Positions 63,653 to 64,000 of a DNA stretch of 64,000 nt are shown piece by piece. Position 1 is the stretch's first letter. Each line of letters opens with the position of its first letter. The notes below the pieces were generated by a model. That model ran no database searches. It had not been told where the DNA came from and saw only the letters and a list, made by a program, of their open reading frames with translations. Both the position numbers and the translations under genes were made by a program. This DNA is from Acidobacteriota bacterium (lineage in GTDB: Bacteria; Acidobacteriota; JAAYUB01), in the NCBI GenBank assembly GCA_018001935.1, contig JAGNHB010000022.1, positions 1 to 64,000 of the forward strand. Reading direction: 5' to 3'.

Positions 63653-64000
63653 TCAGGTGGCCAACGGAGAACACGCGTCAAGCCGGAGCGGGGCACCCTC
63701 GAAAAAGATCGACGGGTTCTCGCATTCCGAGACAATGCCTTTGGGAGGAGGTGTTCCAAAGAACTTGAACCCGGCCAGAATACTCTTCCGGATAGTCCCC
63801 CCGAAGAAATTGCAGTCGCGGAACTCCGAAGCCCGAATGAATGTGTGGTGCCAGTCAATGTTCTCGAATGTGCAACGGAAGAATCGACAACGGCGGAAGC
63901 CGTATTCCATCCCCCCCACGAATGTCGAGGATGAGAAGTCGGTATCCTCGAAGGCAACGTCCTCGAGGCTGTGGCGAAGCCGGGCCCCCCTGAAAGCGCA
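63653..64000 (-). CDS. Pentapeptide-repeat protein (partial, N-terminus outside window)
   Basis: The frame is open to the window edge and stops at 63653, with about 115 residues visible. Repeats of the A(D/N)LxF type run through FEDTDFSSSTF, CRFFRCTFENIDW, ASEFRDCNFFGGTIRKSIL, as in right-handed quadrilateral beta helices. The C-terminal 30 residues leave the repeat. Function unknown. Confidence 0.75.
   Translation of the reverse strand, partial: CAFRGARLRHSLEDVAFEDTDFSSSTFVGGMEYGFRRCRFFRCTFENIDWHHTFIRASEFRDCNFFGGTIRKSILAGFKFFGTPPPKGIVSECENPSIFFEGAPLRLDACSPLAT

Overview
The window is GC-rich DNA from a Gram-negative bacterium. It encodes a LamB/ScrY-type porin, a TonB-domain protein, DsbD, a Spy/CpxP-type periplasmic protein, Tat and Sec signal peptides, a GspE/PilB ATPase and sigma-54 regulatory parts. 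No rRNA or other firm taxonomic marker is present, so the lineage cannot be fixed. The mix (formylglycine-enzyme-type domains, DUF1566, DUF4143 ATPases, RAYT transposases, hexanucleotide microsatellites) would fit Acidobacteriota or a deltaproteobacterial/myxobacterial lineage; this is only an impression.

Layout. 1-7.6 kb: a lipoprotein-like beta-propeller protein fused to a formylglycine-enzyme-like domain, the potassium transporter Kup and an internally deleted radical SAM protein. 7.8-16.7 kb: a DUF1737-like small protein, L-serine dehydratase, an ATPase remnant, a secreted DUF1566 protein, tRNA-Arg, ClpB, Hsp20 (with a sigma-54-type promoter) and a TonB-C protein. 16.8-22.3 kb: an ABC-F ATPase, a Cpx-like operon (Spy-like protein, response regulator, sensor kinase) and a large inverted microsatellite. 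22.3-30.0 kb: PilB-like ATPase, GT4 glycosyltransferase, DsbD and a TPR protein in one operon, then two secreted proteins of unknown role. 30.0-35.4 kb: remnants and microsatellite, then a YhaO/YhaN (SbcD/SbcC-like) nuclease pair.

35.3-38.5 kb holds the most unusual locus. It is a four-gene operon with a Tat-signal NTF2-like protein, a Tat-signal Gly-rich precursor with 23 Trp-x-Asn motifs, a SPASM-like protein without a radical SAM core, and a radical SAM/SPASM enzyme. This looks like a ribosomally made, radical SAM-modified peptide system, probably forming three-residue cyclophanes and exported through Tat.

38.9-42.0 kb: a ScrY/LamB-like porin, then a RAYT transposon bounded by terminal inverted repeats and a broken dienelactone hydrolase copy. 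42.0-56.9 kb: a sensor kinase and NtrC-type regulator, divergent from an operon with a sigma-54-like promoter and an upstream palindrome. That operon encodes a lone receiver protein, a 1753-residue beta-helix surface protein, three cupredoxin/multicopper-oxidase-like proteins and a small secreted protein. The copper ligands of a multicopper oxidase are divided between the first two oxidase proteins. 57.2-64.0 kb: a Tat-signal DUF362 protein, a second and longer RAYT element abutting an intact dienelactone hydrolase, a DUF4143 ATPase, a VapBC-type toxin-antitoxin pair and the end of a pentapeptide-repeat protein running off the window.
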